Source: JBDNFP01 sp041689775
GTDB taxonomy: Bacteria > Bacteroidota > Bacteroidia > Cytophagales > Spirosomataceae
Direction of reading: 5' to 3'
DNA: 18,394 nt
NCBI GenBank assembly: GCA_041689775.1
Contig: JBDNFP010000357.1
Span: 1 to 18,394, forward strand
How positions within the stretch are numbered: position 1 is the stretch's first letter; every line of letters begins with the position of its first letter. Made by a program: the position numbers and the translations under genes. The notes beneath the pieces are model-generated. The model was given only the letters and a program-made list of their open reading frames with translations. It was not told where the DNA came from and did not search any database. Of the stretch, positions 8,492-16,470 are shown piece after piece.

Positions 8492-9265
8492 ATGAAAAAT
8501 CTCAAAAAGAGAATAAAACAGGGAGATACCTTACACGGCTGCTGGTTAAATTTGGGTAGTGCCCTAACCGCTGAGATTGTCGGTCTATCCGGATTTGATT
8601 GGGTACTGATCGATCTTGAACACGGATCCGGTACCGAAAAGGACGTTTTAGCCCAGCTGCAAGCATTAGAAAGTACTCCCGCCGGGGTGATTGTACGGGT
8701 GGAGAGCTCCGAAAGCCAGCGTATTCATCGGGTACTCGACATGGGTGCGGAAGGGATCATGTGTCCCAAAGTCCACAACCCCGAAGAGGCAAGGAAAGTG
8801 GTTAGAGGCCTGCATTATCCCCCCCACGGAAATCGAGGGGTAGCCAAAATGGTACGGGCTAGTCAGTTTGCCCAAAATTTTCAAAGCTATTACGAAACCG
8901 CCCACGAGAATATACTGGGTGTATTGCAAATTGAAACGGTAGAAGTACTGAATCACCTGGACGAAGTAGCGGCACTGGACGGGGTAGATGTACTCTTTAT
9001 TGGTCCGGCGGACCTATCTATGGAGCTAGGAATTTTTGGACAGTTTGATCATCCAAGATTCAAGGAAGCCCTCCGGGAGACCATCAACGCCGCAAAAAAA
9101 GCGGGGAAAGCAACCGGGATTCTCTTTTTCAATCCGGAAGATTACCAAATGTATCAGCAAATGGGCATCCAACTCATTGCCTGCGGGGCTGACGCAACCT
9201 TTGTGGCGGATGGTGCGCGCCAACTTGCGAAGCAGCTAGGTGATCTCCGAGCCAAATCTCACTAA
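8492..9265 (+). CDS. HpcH/HpaI-family aldolase, probably 5-keto-4-deoxy-D-glucarate aldolase (GarL-like)
   Basis: This class II metal-dependent aldolase of 257 residues probably cleaves a 2-keto-3-deoxy sugar acid to pyruvate and an aldehyde. The ATG at 8492 gives the usual family start (MKNLKKRIKQGD); an earlier TTG only adds three codons. The active-site residues are in place: H44 (DLEHG), R69 (VIVRVES), Q146 and E148 (LQIET), D174 (GPADLS), and the YPPHGNRG loop. This set is offset by a constant 5-6 residues from the E. coli GarL residues I recall (H50, R75, E153, D179). 2-Keto-3-deoxy-L-rhamnonate aldolase and HpaI are close relatives. I favour the GarL role because a glucarate dehydratase and a GntP-type permease follow on the same strand. 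The gap to the permease is only 45 bp and has no hairpin. Confidence 0.88.
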   Translation: MKNLKKRIKQGDTLHGCWLNLGSALTAEIVGLSGFDWVLIDLEHGSGTEKDVLAQLQALESTPAGVIVRVESSESQRIHRVLDMGAEGIMCPKVHNPEEARKVVRGLHYPPHGNRGVAKMVRASQFAQNFQSYYETAHENILGVLQIETVEVLNHLDEVAALDGVDVLFIGPADLSMELGIFGQFDHPRFKEALRETINAAKKAGKATGILFFNPEDYQMYQQMGIQLIACGADATFVADGARQLAKQLGDLRAKSH

Positions 9266-9866
9266 ATTTATTTTTTATTTCTCCCTCAATTAAACCTTTT
9301 CTTGACTCCTATGACTGACCCGTTCTTTATTCTTGCCGTTGGAGTACTTGTGGTGGTAGGGGGAATAATTGGTTTGAAACTACATCCGTTTCTAGCCTTA
9401 CTTTTTGGCGCTTTTGTGGTGGCTATCCTGACGCCAGCTCTGGCCGTTGAACAATATTCATTGGACAAGGGAAGTACTTCGGCGGCCGCACTGGCGCTCT
9501 CGCAAAAAAATATCGGAGAGCGGATTGCGACGGAATTCGGTAATACGTGTAGTAAAATTGGAATCCTGATTGCAATGGCCGCTATTATTGGTAAGTGTCT
9601 GCTGGAAAGTGGGGGCGCCGAACGTATTATTCGCTCTATCCTGCGTCTGACGGGAATTGAGAAAGCCCCCATTGCTTTTTTGACTAGTAGTTTCTTTTTG
9701 GCCGTTCCGGTCTTTTTTGATACCGTCATTTTCCTGATGATGCCTTTGGTGAAGGCCATGACGCTGCGAATTGGGAAGAATTATCTTCTATTGGTGATGT
9801 GTATTATGGCGGGCGCCGCCATGGCCAACTCGTTGGTGCCACCCTCACCGGGGCCTCTTTTTCTGA

Positions 9867-9912
9867 TTAGTGAAATGCAAATACCCATCTTAGTGAAATG
9901 CAAATACCCATC
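9867..9912 (+). repeat. Exact 23-bp tandem duplication inside the permease gene
   Basis: Bases 9867-9889 and 9890-9912 are identical (each begins TTAGTGAAATG and ends ATACCCATC), with no match beyond either edge. Because 23 is not a multiple of three, the copy shifts the frame. Deleting one copy restores LISEMQIPIGLMM in frame. Confidence 0.95.
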
Positions 9913-10371
9913 GGTTTGATGATGATCATGGGTACCATCGTTGGGCTCTTTACCATTACCGCCGGGTATTATTTTTCGGTATGGGCCAACCATAAATGGC
10001 CGTTGGAATTGCAAGATTCGCTGGATGCTCGCTTGGACGACCTCAAAGTTGCTTCCGAGCAGGAGGATAGTAAGCTCCCTGGTCTCAGTATTTCATTGTT
10101 GCCAGTCCTAATACCCCTTGGGTTAATATGCCTGGATACCGTTGCTAATGTAGCAGTTAGTCCGGAAAGTATAGCTGGTGCTTCAAACTTTTTCAAAGGA
10201 ACCTTGGGTCTTATTCATTTCTTGGGAAATAAAAACTCAGCTATAGTACTGGGAGGAATTGCGGCACTGCTACTGATGGTGAGCCGACGCAAGCAAGATA
10301 AAGAAGGACTATCAAAATTGGTGCAGGCCGCCCTCATGAGCGGCGGAGGAATTATCCTGATAACGGCTGCC

Positions 10372-10377
10372 GGGGGG
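10372..10377 (+). other. Frameshift site in a G run of the permease gene
   Basis: Six Gs follow GCT GCC. Seven would give A-A-G-G-A-F-G-G-M-L-Q-Q, the continuous GntP-like reading; with six the frame is lost and ends at a TGA just after 10428. The lesion is a one-base contraction of a homopolymer. Confidence 0.75.
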
Positions 10378-10832
10378 CTTTTGGCGGTATGCTTCAACAA
10401 ACCGGTATCAGTAGCCGGATCGCCGAGTTGACCAAAGATTACCAAATGGCGCTTATCCCACTGGCTTTTATCATCGCGGCGGTCGTCCGCACGGCGCAGG
10501 GATCGGCTACGGTAGCCTTAATTACTGCCTCCGGTATTCTCTCGGGAATGGCGCTTCAATCTGGCTTAGGCTTTCATCCCGTTTACCTTGGTTTGGCCAT
10601 TGGCTGTGGCTCCAAGCTAGTACCCTGGATGAACGACTCGGGCTTTTGGATTATCTGCAAGCTTAGTAATATGACCGAACAACAAGCCTTGAAAACAATA
10701 ACTCCCTTACTGGCTGTAATGGGAATTACCGGACTAGTCGTCATTATGATTGGGGCTATGCTTTTTCCGCTTGTTTAGCAAGTGAACGCTCCCTAATATC
10801 CCTACCTACCTTTTTTTAAAACCAACATCACG

Positions 10833-12137
10833 ATGAGCCTGACCACCGGACCAAGAATTAAAGAAATCCACATTACCCCAATCGCCGTGGTGGATCCGCC
10901 TCTGCTCAATGCGGCGGGTTTGCATGCTCCCTACGCTCTACGGACCATCGTGGAGTTGGTGACCGACGATGGTATTTCGGGAATTAGCGAAATACCCGGA
11001 ACCCGGGATATTGATCTAGCGCTGGCCGAAGCCCGTAGCTTGCTCATTGGTAAGGATGTATTTCAGTTGAACGATATAAGGCGGGTACTTATCAATCATT
11101 TTGGGGTAGATACAGCCACGCAGCGGGGTGTTGCACCCTGGGATCAGCGAAAGATGGTCCATATTTTCAGCGCGGTAGAAGTAGCCTGCATGGATATCAT
11201 TGGGAAGGTTACCAACCGACCCATCGTAGATTTATTGGGCGGGAAGATGCGGGACCGGGTACCTTTCTCGGCTTATCTTTTTTATAAATATGAAGGGGCA
11301 GGAGGGGAGTTGGCATTTACTGTTGACCCAAAGGCACAGGGTTGGGCGGCAGCCCGGCAAGCGAGTGCGTTGAACCCTGCGGAGATAGTAGCGCAGGCTC
11401 GGGCGATGTGTCAGGAGTTTGGGTTCCAATCTATCAAACTAAAAGGTGGGGTCTTTGAGCCTCGACAGGAAGTTGATGCAGTTATTGCGTTGCGGGAAGT
11501 TTTTGGCCCTGACGTTCCGCTTCGTATTGATCCTAATGCACTCTGGACCGTTGAAACGGCGATCAAATTCGGAAAGGAAATGGAGCCGATTCTGGAATAT
11601 CTGGAAGATCCGGTAAGAGGACAGGAAAACATGGCTTTGGTTCGGAAGGCGCTTAAAACACCGCTCGCTACCAACATGTGTACTACCTCGTTTGGGGATA
11701 TTCCGGCTAGTATTGCATTGGGTTCGGAAGACATCATTCTGAGTGATCACCATTTTTGGGGCGGATTACGTGCTTCCATGACGCTGGTGGGTATTTGCGA
11801 CACCTTTGGTCGGGGACTATCTATGCACTCTAACAGCCATTTGGGAATATCTTTGGCTGCCATGGTGCATCTGGGGGCCGCCTTACCAGAAGTACCGTAT
11901 GCGCTGGATACGCATTATCCCTGGCAGTCGGACGAGGTAGTGGTGGGTGGTAGATTAAAGTTTGAAGACGGAAGCGTGGAAGTACCCGAAGGTCCCGGCT
12001 TGGGTGTAGAGCTTGATCGTAAAGAGCTGGAACGATTGCACCAAAATTATCTGAAATGCGGACTGACGAAAAGAGACGATTTGGTAGAAATGAGGAAGGT
12101 TATTCCGGATTGGGAATTTAAGTTGGTCCGTTGGTAG
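10833..12137 (+). CDS. gudD: Glucarate dehydratase (enolase superfamily)
   Basis: The enzyme removes water from D-glucarate (often also L-idarate) to give 5-keto-4-deoxy-D-glucarate, the substrate of a GarL-type aldolase such as the one upstream. The 434-residue length is close to that of known glucarate dehydratases. The N-terminal capping domain is followed by a barrel with K202-L-K204 (IKLKGG), the metal-binding run D233-P-N235 (RIDPNA), E258-D259 (YLEDPV), N281 (TNMC), D305 (LSDHHFWGG) and H332 (MHSNSHLG). K204 and H332 are the expected pair of general bases, with D305 supporting the histidine. The family marker SAYLFYKYEG is also present. The start ATG 10833 gives a normal N-terminus (GPRIKEIHITPIAVVD). 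The gene lies 54 bp after the broken permease with no terminator between, and ends 7 bp from the converging DUF1361 gene. Confidence 0.9.
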   Translation: MSLTTGPRIKEIHITPIAVVDPPLLNAAGLHAPYALRTIVELVTDDGISGISEIPGTRDIDLALAEARSLLIGKDVFQLNDIRRVLINHFGVDTATQRGVAPWDQRKMVHIFSAVEVACMDIIGKVTNRPIVDLLGGKMRDRVPFSAYLFYKYEGAGGELAFTVDPKAQGWAAARQASALNPAEIVAQARAMCQEFGFQSIKLKGGVFEPRQEVDAVIALREVFGPDVPLRIDPNALWTVETAIKFGKEMEPILEYLEDPVRGQENMALVRKALKTPLATNMCTTSFGDIPASIALGSEDIILSDHHFWGGLRASMTLVGICDTFGRGLSMHSNSHLGISLAAMVHLGAALPEVPYALDTHYPWQSDEVVVGGRLKFEDGSVEVPEGPGLGVELDRKELERLHQNYLKCGLTKRDDLVEMRKVIPDWEFKLVRW

Positions 12138-12144
12138 ACTTACC

Positions 12145-12855
12145 TTACCGACTGCGTACCCTGAAACGTAGCAGACCCCAAAGTACCAGATAGAGGGTTC
12201 CTAATAGTAATCCGAACTCTACACTCAGGAGTAAGGAAGTTCTGTTCAATGTACTTTCCAAGATATTGGAGGCTATATTTCGCGGGTTGTCGAGAATATC
12301 CCAGCTGTTCAATCGCCTGATACGGCCTAGGTATACGCCAAATCCCCCCAAAGGGAAACTAAGAAAAAGAAAAAACCATCCTATCCGGGTCGAATAGGTC
12401 CGGATCCATGTCTGATGAAACCAATAGAGGGAAACTAACCCGTTAAAAAGACTGATCTGAGCGTAGTAGAAAAGCATGATGATATCGTGCCAGGTAATGT
12501 TACTCTCGTAGTCGACGGTTAAATGAACCAGATCAGTGATCATGTACGGGGCATTAGGAAAAAAGAGAATCCAAATAAAACTCAGGATTCCGATCAAGAT
12601 GGGTAGTTTACCAAAACGCTTGGAAATAGTCTTGGTAACGAATGCTATCAACAGCGGTATCCAGCTTAAAAAAAGATTCCAATCCATCGAAAAATCAACG
12701 GCCTTACTAAACTGAATACGAATAAGATGGAAGGTCAAAGCCAATAAACTCAATAATCCAAGCAACAATAACGGATAAAGCCCTTCCAGAGTAAATATGG
12801 GAGGGTCGGAAATAATAAGCCTATGCTTTCGCCACCATGAAATAAATCGTTTCAC
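12145..12855 (-). CDS. DUF1361 integral membrane protein
   Basis: This 236-residue protein has about six membrane-spanning segments, starting with GLYPLLLLGLLSLLALTFHL. It carries the hallmarks I associate with DUF1361: DWNLFLSWIPLLIAF, LFFPNAPYMITDLVHL, a WHDIIMLFYYAQ segment and GVYLGRIRRLNSWDI. The last helix (LLLGTLYLVLWGLL) ends in a short basic tail. The family has no established function, and nothing nearby suggests one. It converges with the dehydratase gene, 7 bp apart. Its start is 133 bp downstream of the helicase stop on the same strand, so co-transcription with the helicase is possible but not shown. Confidence 0.88.
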   Translation of the reverse strand: MKRFISWWRKHRLIISDPPIFTLEGLYPLLLLGLLSLLALTFHLIRIQFSKAVDFSMDWNLFLSWIPLLIAFVTKTISKRFGKLPILIGILSFIWILFFPNAPYMITDLVHLTVDYESNITWHDIIMLFYYAQISLFNGLVSLYWFHQTWIRTYSTRIGWFFLFLSFPLGGFGVYLGRIRRLNSWDILDNPRNIASNILESTLNRTSLLLSVEFGLLLGTLYLVLWGLLRFRVRSR

Positions 12856-12984
12856 GCGGTGTTACGTTGAGTTAATAAATTTGGTAAAACGCAGCCGTTA
12901 GGATATAGATTGGTTATTACCATCTTTCCAAAATGAAAGTAAATAGTATTTTAGAACTAAAAAACCAATTCATGGGTTTCTGGT

Positions 12985-13006
12985 AACTCTACTCAGTAGT
13001 AGAGTT
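12985..13006. terminator. Hairpin overlapping the helicase stop codon, weak terminator candidate
   Basis: AACTCTACT (12985-12993) and AGTAGAGTT (12998-13006) form a perfect 9-bp stem with a 4-nt loop. The helicase TAG (12989-12991) lies in the stem. On the - strand no T tract follows. On the + strand TTTTGCTTT follows, but no + strand gene is close enough to need it. It may act as a 3' mRNA end structure for the helicase. Confidence 0.4.
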
Positions 13007-14329
13007 TTGCTTTACAGAAGGGTTGTTTGGTTTGTTGTTATTGGGTTTGCGGCGACGTTTGTTTTCGCCCGCTGGTTTTGAAGCACTATCGCTTGCTTCT
13101 ACCGTTTTATGAGAAGTTCCAGACTTGGAGCGATTGCCTGGTTTGCGCTGGTTTGTACGATTACTTGAAGAACCACGGGCACTAAATACCGGGGCAGGTC
13201 CTAGTCCTAATTCCTCCGTTATGGTTTGCTTATCGAGAGTACGCTCCAATAGTCGCTCAATACCGGAGATACCCCGTTGGTCGGTCTCGGTAATGAAAGT
13301 AATGGCGGTTCCTTTTGATTCGGCGCGGGCAGTACGGCCTATACGATGAACGTAGTCTTCTGGGTCACGTGGTACATCGTAATTGACCACGTGGCTTAGG
13401 TTATCGATGTCAATACCTCGCGATAGTACGTCAGTAGCTACCAGAATTGGAAATTGACGATTTTTGAAGTCCCGTAATACAACCTCTCTTTCGGATTGCT
13501 CCGAGTCAGACGAAATTCCTTCCGCTTTAAATCCTTTTCTCCGTAGGGCTCTGACGATAGTGTCTACCGAAGACCGTCGTGACGTAAACAGAACGAGACT
13601 TGGATTATTAGCTTCTTTGAGCAAATGAATCAAGAGAGGTAACTTCTGATGCTCGGTGGCCATGTAAAACTGCTGGTCAATCCCTTCGGCGGGCTTGGAA
13701 ACCGATAGTCGGATTTCTTCCGGCTCGTTAAGAATACGCTTCGCCAGATCAGAAATTTTGGATGGCATGGTGGCCGAAAACATCAACGTTTGACGCTTGT
13801 TGGGCACTGATTTTAGAATCGATAGTATATCACTCAAAAAACCCATGTCCAACATCCGGTCAGCCTCATCGAGAATCAGGTGTTGAAGATGATCAAAATT
13901 GACGTAGCCTAGCTGCATGTGAGCCATTAGGCGTCCGGGGGTAGCAATTATAATGTCCGCTCCCTCGGTCAGTGCTTTGCGCTGCTGATCCCACTCGGGA
14001 CCTTTGGTACCTCCGTAAATGGCGATGCTTGTGGCGTTGCAGAAATACCCTAGCCCTTGTACCTGTGCGTCAATCTGAGTGGCAAGTTCACGGGTAGGGA
14101 CAATAATGAGGGTGCTGACCTTATCCTGAGGATTTTGGGTAATATAATCCAGCGTAGGTATTAGATAAGCGGCCGTTTTGCCGGTCCCGGTTTGGGCGCA
14201 GGCAATAAGGTCTTTTCCTTCTAAAATAAGGGGTATAGCTAATTCCTGAATGGGAGTAGGCTGTTGGAAATTCATGGCGTCCACGGCATTTAATATGTCA
14301 TCGTGGAGGGCGAGGTCTTTAAATAGCAA
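12989..14329 (-). CDS. DEAD-box ATP-dependent RNA helicase
   Basis: This cytoplasmic enzyme of 446 residues unwinds RNA duplexes, as in ribosome assembly, RNA decay or cold adaptation. All core motifs are present: Q motif (F3, PTPIQ 24-28), AQTGTGKT (45-52), PTREL (78-82), TPGR (130-133), DEAD (154-157), SAT (185-187), and in the second domain ATDVLSRGID and HRIGRTAR (328-335). A low-complexity basic tail of about 60 residues, rich in N, K, R and S, follows from about 385, as in RhlE-like helicases. The start is a TTG (14327-14329): the family start LFKDLALHDDILNAV begins there, and no in-frame ATG lies between it and the upstream stop near 14390. The next ATG, at codon 19, would cut into the Q-motif region. 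A phylum-type promoter sits about 75 bp upstream. Confidence 0.93.
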   Translation of the reverse strand: MLFKDLALHDDILNAVDAMNFQQPTPIQELAIPLILEGKDLIACAQTGTGKTAAYLIPTLDYITQNPQDKVSTLIIVPTRELATQIDAQVQGLGYFCNATSIAIYGGTKGPEWDQQRKALTEGADIIIATPGRLMAHMQLGYVNFDHLQHLILDEADRMLDMGFLSDILSILKSVPNKRQTLMFSATMPSKISDLAKRILNEPEEIRLSVSKPAEGIDQQFYMATEHQKLPLLIHLLKEANNPSLVLFTSRRSSVDTIVRALRRKGFKAEGISSDSEQSEREVVLRDFKNRQFPILVATDVLSRGIDIDNLSHVVNYDVPRDPEDYVHRIGRTARAESKGTAITFITETDQRGISGIERLLERTLDKQTITEELGLGPAPVFSARGSSSNRTNQRKPGNRSKSGTSHKTVEASDSASKPAGENKRRRKPNNNKPNNPSVKQNSTTE

Positions 14330-14403
14330 AGTACAGTATGTTGAAATAGATAAATACTGACCTTCGTTATCCCCGGCCAGTAAACAGCTTTATTTAATTA
14401 AAG

Positions 14404-14431
14404 CAAACATACTCATTTTTTGTAACAACAA
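14404..14431 (-). promoter_or_regulatory. Bacteroidota-type promoter for the helicase
   Basis: Read on the - strand, TTG (14429-14431), a 17-bp spacer and TATGTTTG (14404-14411) match the phylum consensus TTG-N17-23-TAnnTTTG. Transcription would start near 14398, leaving a leader of about 70 nt before the TTG start codon. Confidence 0.5.
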
Positions 14432-14692
14432 CGGTTGGTAATTCCTAATCCGTGGTCCTGATATTGAGAGATTACTTACATTGTTGTATTGACGTCAAAT
14501 AATTAAGGTAGTCCAGTAATTTCGACAATGCTAAGGAAACGATAGCCTGAGCCACTTTATTAGGCTTTTGCATAAATTATGCCTGATGACAGATTGGGGA
14601 ATTTCGAAGAGTATAGGCTTAAAGTTGGGTACTAACATGGGTAGGGCTTTACCCATTACGATCCAAAAAAAGAGAATTGCCATCAAAAAAAT

Positions 14693-14700
14693 TAGCTTTG
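14693..14700 (+). promoter_or_regulatory. Possible -7 element (TAGCTTTG) upstream of mlaE
   Basis: The bases match TAnnTTTG exactly. The nearest upstream TTG (14677-14679) is only 13 bp away, shorter than usual, so this is weak. It would give a leader of about 140 nt. Confidence 0.25.
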
Positions 14701-14803
14701 CAAAAAATAATTAGCGCGTCAGGTCGAGGAAAGGAGTCAATTACAATTTTTTCATGGCCGTCCGTCGCTTTCTAGCCAGATGGCCACGCCACTTATACCC
14801 GAA

Positions 14804-14811
14804 TAATTTTG
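14804..14811 (+). promoter_or_regulatory. Possible -7 element (TAATTTTG) close to mlaE
   Basis: An exact TAnnTTTG match 34 bp before the mlaE start codon would give a short leader. No good -33 TTG is seen at the right distance, so it is a candidate only. Confidence 0.3.
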
Positions 14812-14845
14812 AAAATAACTGCCCGTAAGCATTAAGATTACCCCT

Positions 14846-15631
14846 ATGAGTTCATCGCGAAAGCAAGCGTTTATATCTCCCAAAATAGATCAGTTTCTTC
14901 TCTATTTCTACCAAGCTTACCAGTTTCTGGGAAAGTTTTTCTGGGAATTAGTCCGAGGTCCGTTTGAGTTTCAGGAGATCGTCAAGCAATGTTATCAGAT
15001 TGGGTATAAATCATTACCGCTGATATCCTTAACCGGCTTCATAACCGGAATGGTATTTACGAAACAATCCCGGCCATCCTTACTAGAATTTGGCGCTACC
15101 TCCTGGCTACCGTCACTTGTTTCTATTGCAATCGTGAGGGCCCTTGCTCCTTTGATCACTTCCTTGATCAGTGCCGGTAGGGTAGGTTCGAGCATTGGCG
15201 CAGAGTTAGGATCCATGCGGGTTACCGAACAGATTGATGCCATGGAGGTTTCGGCGGTCAACCCATTTAAGTTTTTAGTAGTTACGAGGGTTGTAGCTTC
15301 TACGATTTGTATCCCTATCCTTTCGTTTTATTGTGCTATTGTGGGTCTAATGGGGTCTTTTTTGGATGTTACCCTGAACGAAAAAACCAACATTCAAGCT
15401 TTTATCCAGGAAGCGTTTGAACAAATTACGTTTCTTGATATTGGTTCGGCCCTCGTAAAAGCGGTTGCGTATGGTTTTACAATCGGTACCGTAGGTTGCT
15501 ACCAAGGGTACTATGCTCAAAAAGGTACACAGGGGGTAGGTCGAGCGGCCAATACTTCGGTAGTTTTGTCGATGTTTTTGATATTCCTGGAAGAAGTAGC
15601 GATTGTTCAGGTAACCAACTGGTTTAGATAA
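14846..15631 (+). CDS. mlaE: MlaE-family ABC permease of the intermembrane lipid transport system
   Basis: This inner-membrane permease moves phospholipids or related lipids between the inner membrane and an MCE protein. The 261 residues begin with an amphipathic stretch (about 15-50), then hold about five membrane segments. The family signature is clear: SAGRVGSSIGAELGSMRV followed by TEQIDAMEV, then NPFKFLVVTRVVA. It is the first gene of a three-gene operon with its ATPase 6 bp downstream and an MCE protein after that, the order typical of Bacteroidota. The start ATG at 14846 leaves a short basic, Ser-rich N-terminus (MSSSRKQAF). No mlaB or mlaC is in the window. Confidence 0.93.
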   Translation: MSSSRKQAFISPKIDQFLLYFYQAYQFLGKFFWELVRGPFEFQEIVKQCYQIGYKSLPLISLTGFITGMVFTKQSRPSLLEFGATSWLPSLVSIAIVRALAPLITSLISAGRVGSSIGAELGSMRVTEQIDAMEVSAVNPFKFLVVTRVVASTICIPILSFYCAIVGLMGSFLDVTLNEKTNIQAFIQEAFEQITFLDIGSALVKAVAYGFTIGTVGCYQGYYAQKGTQGVGRAANTSVVLSMFLIFLEEVAIVQVTNWFR

Positions 15632-15637
15632 TAAATA

Positions 15638-16417
15638 ATGGATACAGCAGAAGGTAAAGCTACCTCATCTCCCAACGAAAAGGTTATTTCCATCGAAGGA
15701 CTCTACAAGTCTTTTGGCGATTTGCATGTTTTAAAGGGCGTTGATCTCGATGTTTACAAAGGAGAGACGGTCGTGGTTCTCGGTCGATCTGGTACAGGGA
15801 AGTCCGTTTTGATCAAAATCATATCAAGATTACTCAATGCAGACCGCGGTAGCGTGAAGGTTCTGGGGCAGGAAGTAGGTGATCTTAATGAGAAAGAACT
15901 TCGGAATCTCCGGCTAAAAATTGGGTTCTCTTTCCAGAATAGTGCGTTGTACGATAGCATGACGGTTGGTGGAAATCTGGAATTTCCGCTGGTCAGAAAC
16001 GTTAAAAATCTCAGTCGCGGAGAAATCAACAAAGCAGTGGAGGAGGTTTTGGATTCTGTCGGATTACTCCAAACGATAAATCAAATGCCCGCAGAGTTAT
16101 CGGGTGGACAACGGAAACGGATCGGTATTGCGCGTACGCTGATTATGAATCCGGAAATAATGCTCTACGATGAACCCACCGCCGGGCTGGACCCTACAAC
16201 CTGTATTGAGATCAATGAGTTGATCAATGAGGTAAAAGAGCGTTACCATACTACATCGATTTTGATTACTCACGACCTGACCTGCGCAAAAATGACGGGT
16301 GACCGCCTTGCTATTCTGCTGGATGGTACCTTTGTCAGTGAAGGCTCGTTTGAACATGTTTTTTCCAATCAGGACGAGAGAATTAAGAGTTTCTACGACT
16401 ATAACTTTATAAAATAA
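15638..16417 (+). CDS. mlaF: MlaF-family ABC ATPase of the lipid transport system
   Basis: This cytoplasmic ATPase powers the MlaE permease. The 259 residues carry Walker A GRSGTGKS (49-56), Q-loop Q100 (FSFQNSALYDSMTV), signature LSGGQ (154-158) followed by RKRIGIARTL, Walker B IMLYDE (174-179), GLDP and the H-loop in ILITHD. The segment FQNSALYDSMTVGGNLEFPL is characteristic of MlaF/Ttg2A-type ATPases. The start ATG lies 6 bp after the mlaE stop, so the two are almost certainly translated from one message. An N-terminal extension of about 14 residues precedes the ABC fold. Confidence 0.93.
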   Translation: MDTAEGKATSSPNEKVISIEGLYKSFGDLHVLKGVDLDVYKGETVVVLGRSGTGKSVLIKIISRLLNADRGSVKVLGQEVGDLNEKELRNLRLKIGFSFQNSALYDSMTVGGNLEFPLVRNVKNLSRGEINKAVEEVLDSVGLLQTINQMPAELSGGQRKRIGIARTLIMNPEIMLYDEPTAGLDPTTCIEINELINEVKERYHTTSILITHDLTCAKMTGDRLAILLDGTFVSEGSFEHVFSNQDERIKSFYDYNFIK

Positions 16418-16470
16418 AATTATTCAACAATAACGACACTTGATTTTTGTCACGTGTTATTAGAAATAGT

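Larger units (their letters stand above)
9311..10778 (+). pseudogene. GntP-family gluconate/sugar-acid permease, two frameshifts
   Basis: Three overlapping frames together encode one GntP-type permease, an inner-membrane carrier of gluconate-like acids. The start ATG 9311 gives MTDPFFILAVGVLVVVGGIIG. The frame holds through SPGPLFLISEMQIPI and is then lost at an exact 23-bp tandem duplication (9867-9912). It resumes as IGLMMIMGTIVGLF and continues to ITAAGG, where a second shift occurs in the G run at 10372-10377. The rest reads AFGGMLQQTGISSRIAEL and runs to a TAG at 10776-10778. Removing one 23-bp copy and adding one G gives 482 codons including the stop (481 residues), close to normal family length. 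Roughly a dozen hydrophobic segments are present. As it stands the first product ends after about 200 residues and should not transport. It lies between the aldolase and dehydratase genes, which suggests an acid such as D-glucarate as substrate. Confidence 0.9.
14330..14845. other. 516-bp divergent intergenic region
   Basis: No credible gene lies between the helicase and mlaE starts. The region holds candidate promoter elements for both directions (separate entries), AT-rich runs, and one short inverted repeat, ATGGGTA/TACCCAT (14637-14643 and 14650-14656, 6-nt spacer), of unknown role. It is long for this tightly packed neighbourhood. I saw no tRNA, riboswitch or repeat array in it. Confidence 0.6.

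Noticed and set aside
9286..9759. A 157-residue - strand open frame opposite the permease gene
   Set aside because: It is a shadow of the hydrophobic permease coding frame; low-complexity Ala/Ile/Pro composition and no start context.
14637..14656. Inverted repeat ATGGGTA/TACCCAT as a terminator
   Set aside because: No T tract follows on either strand in the right place. It is short and may be chance; an operator role cannot be supported.
14754..14828. A 24-codon ATG frame just upstream of mlaE, as a possible leader peptide
   Set aside because: It is short, has no recognisable composition or attenuator hairpin after it, and overlaps a candidate promoter element; frames of this size occur by chance.
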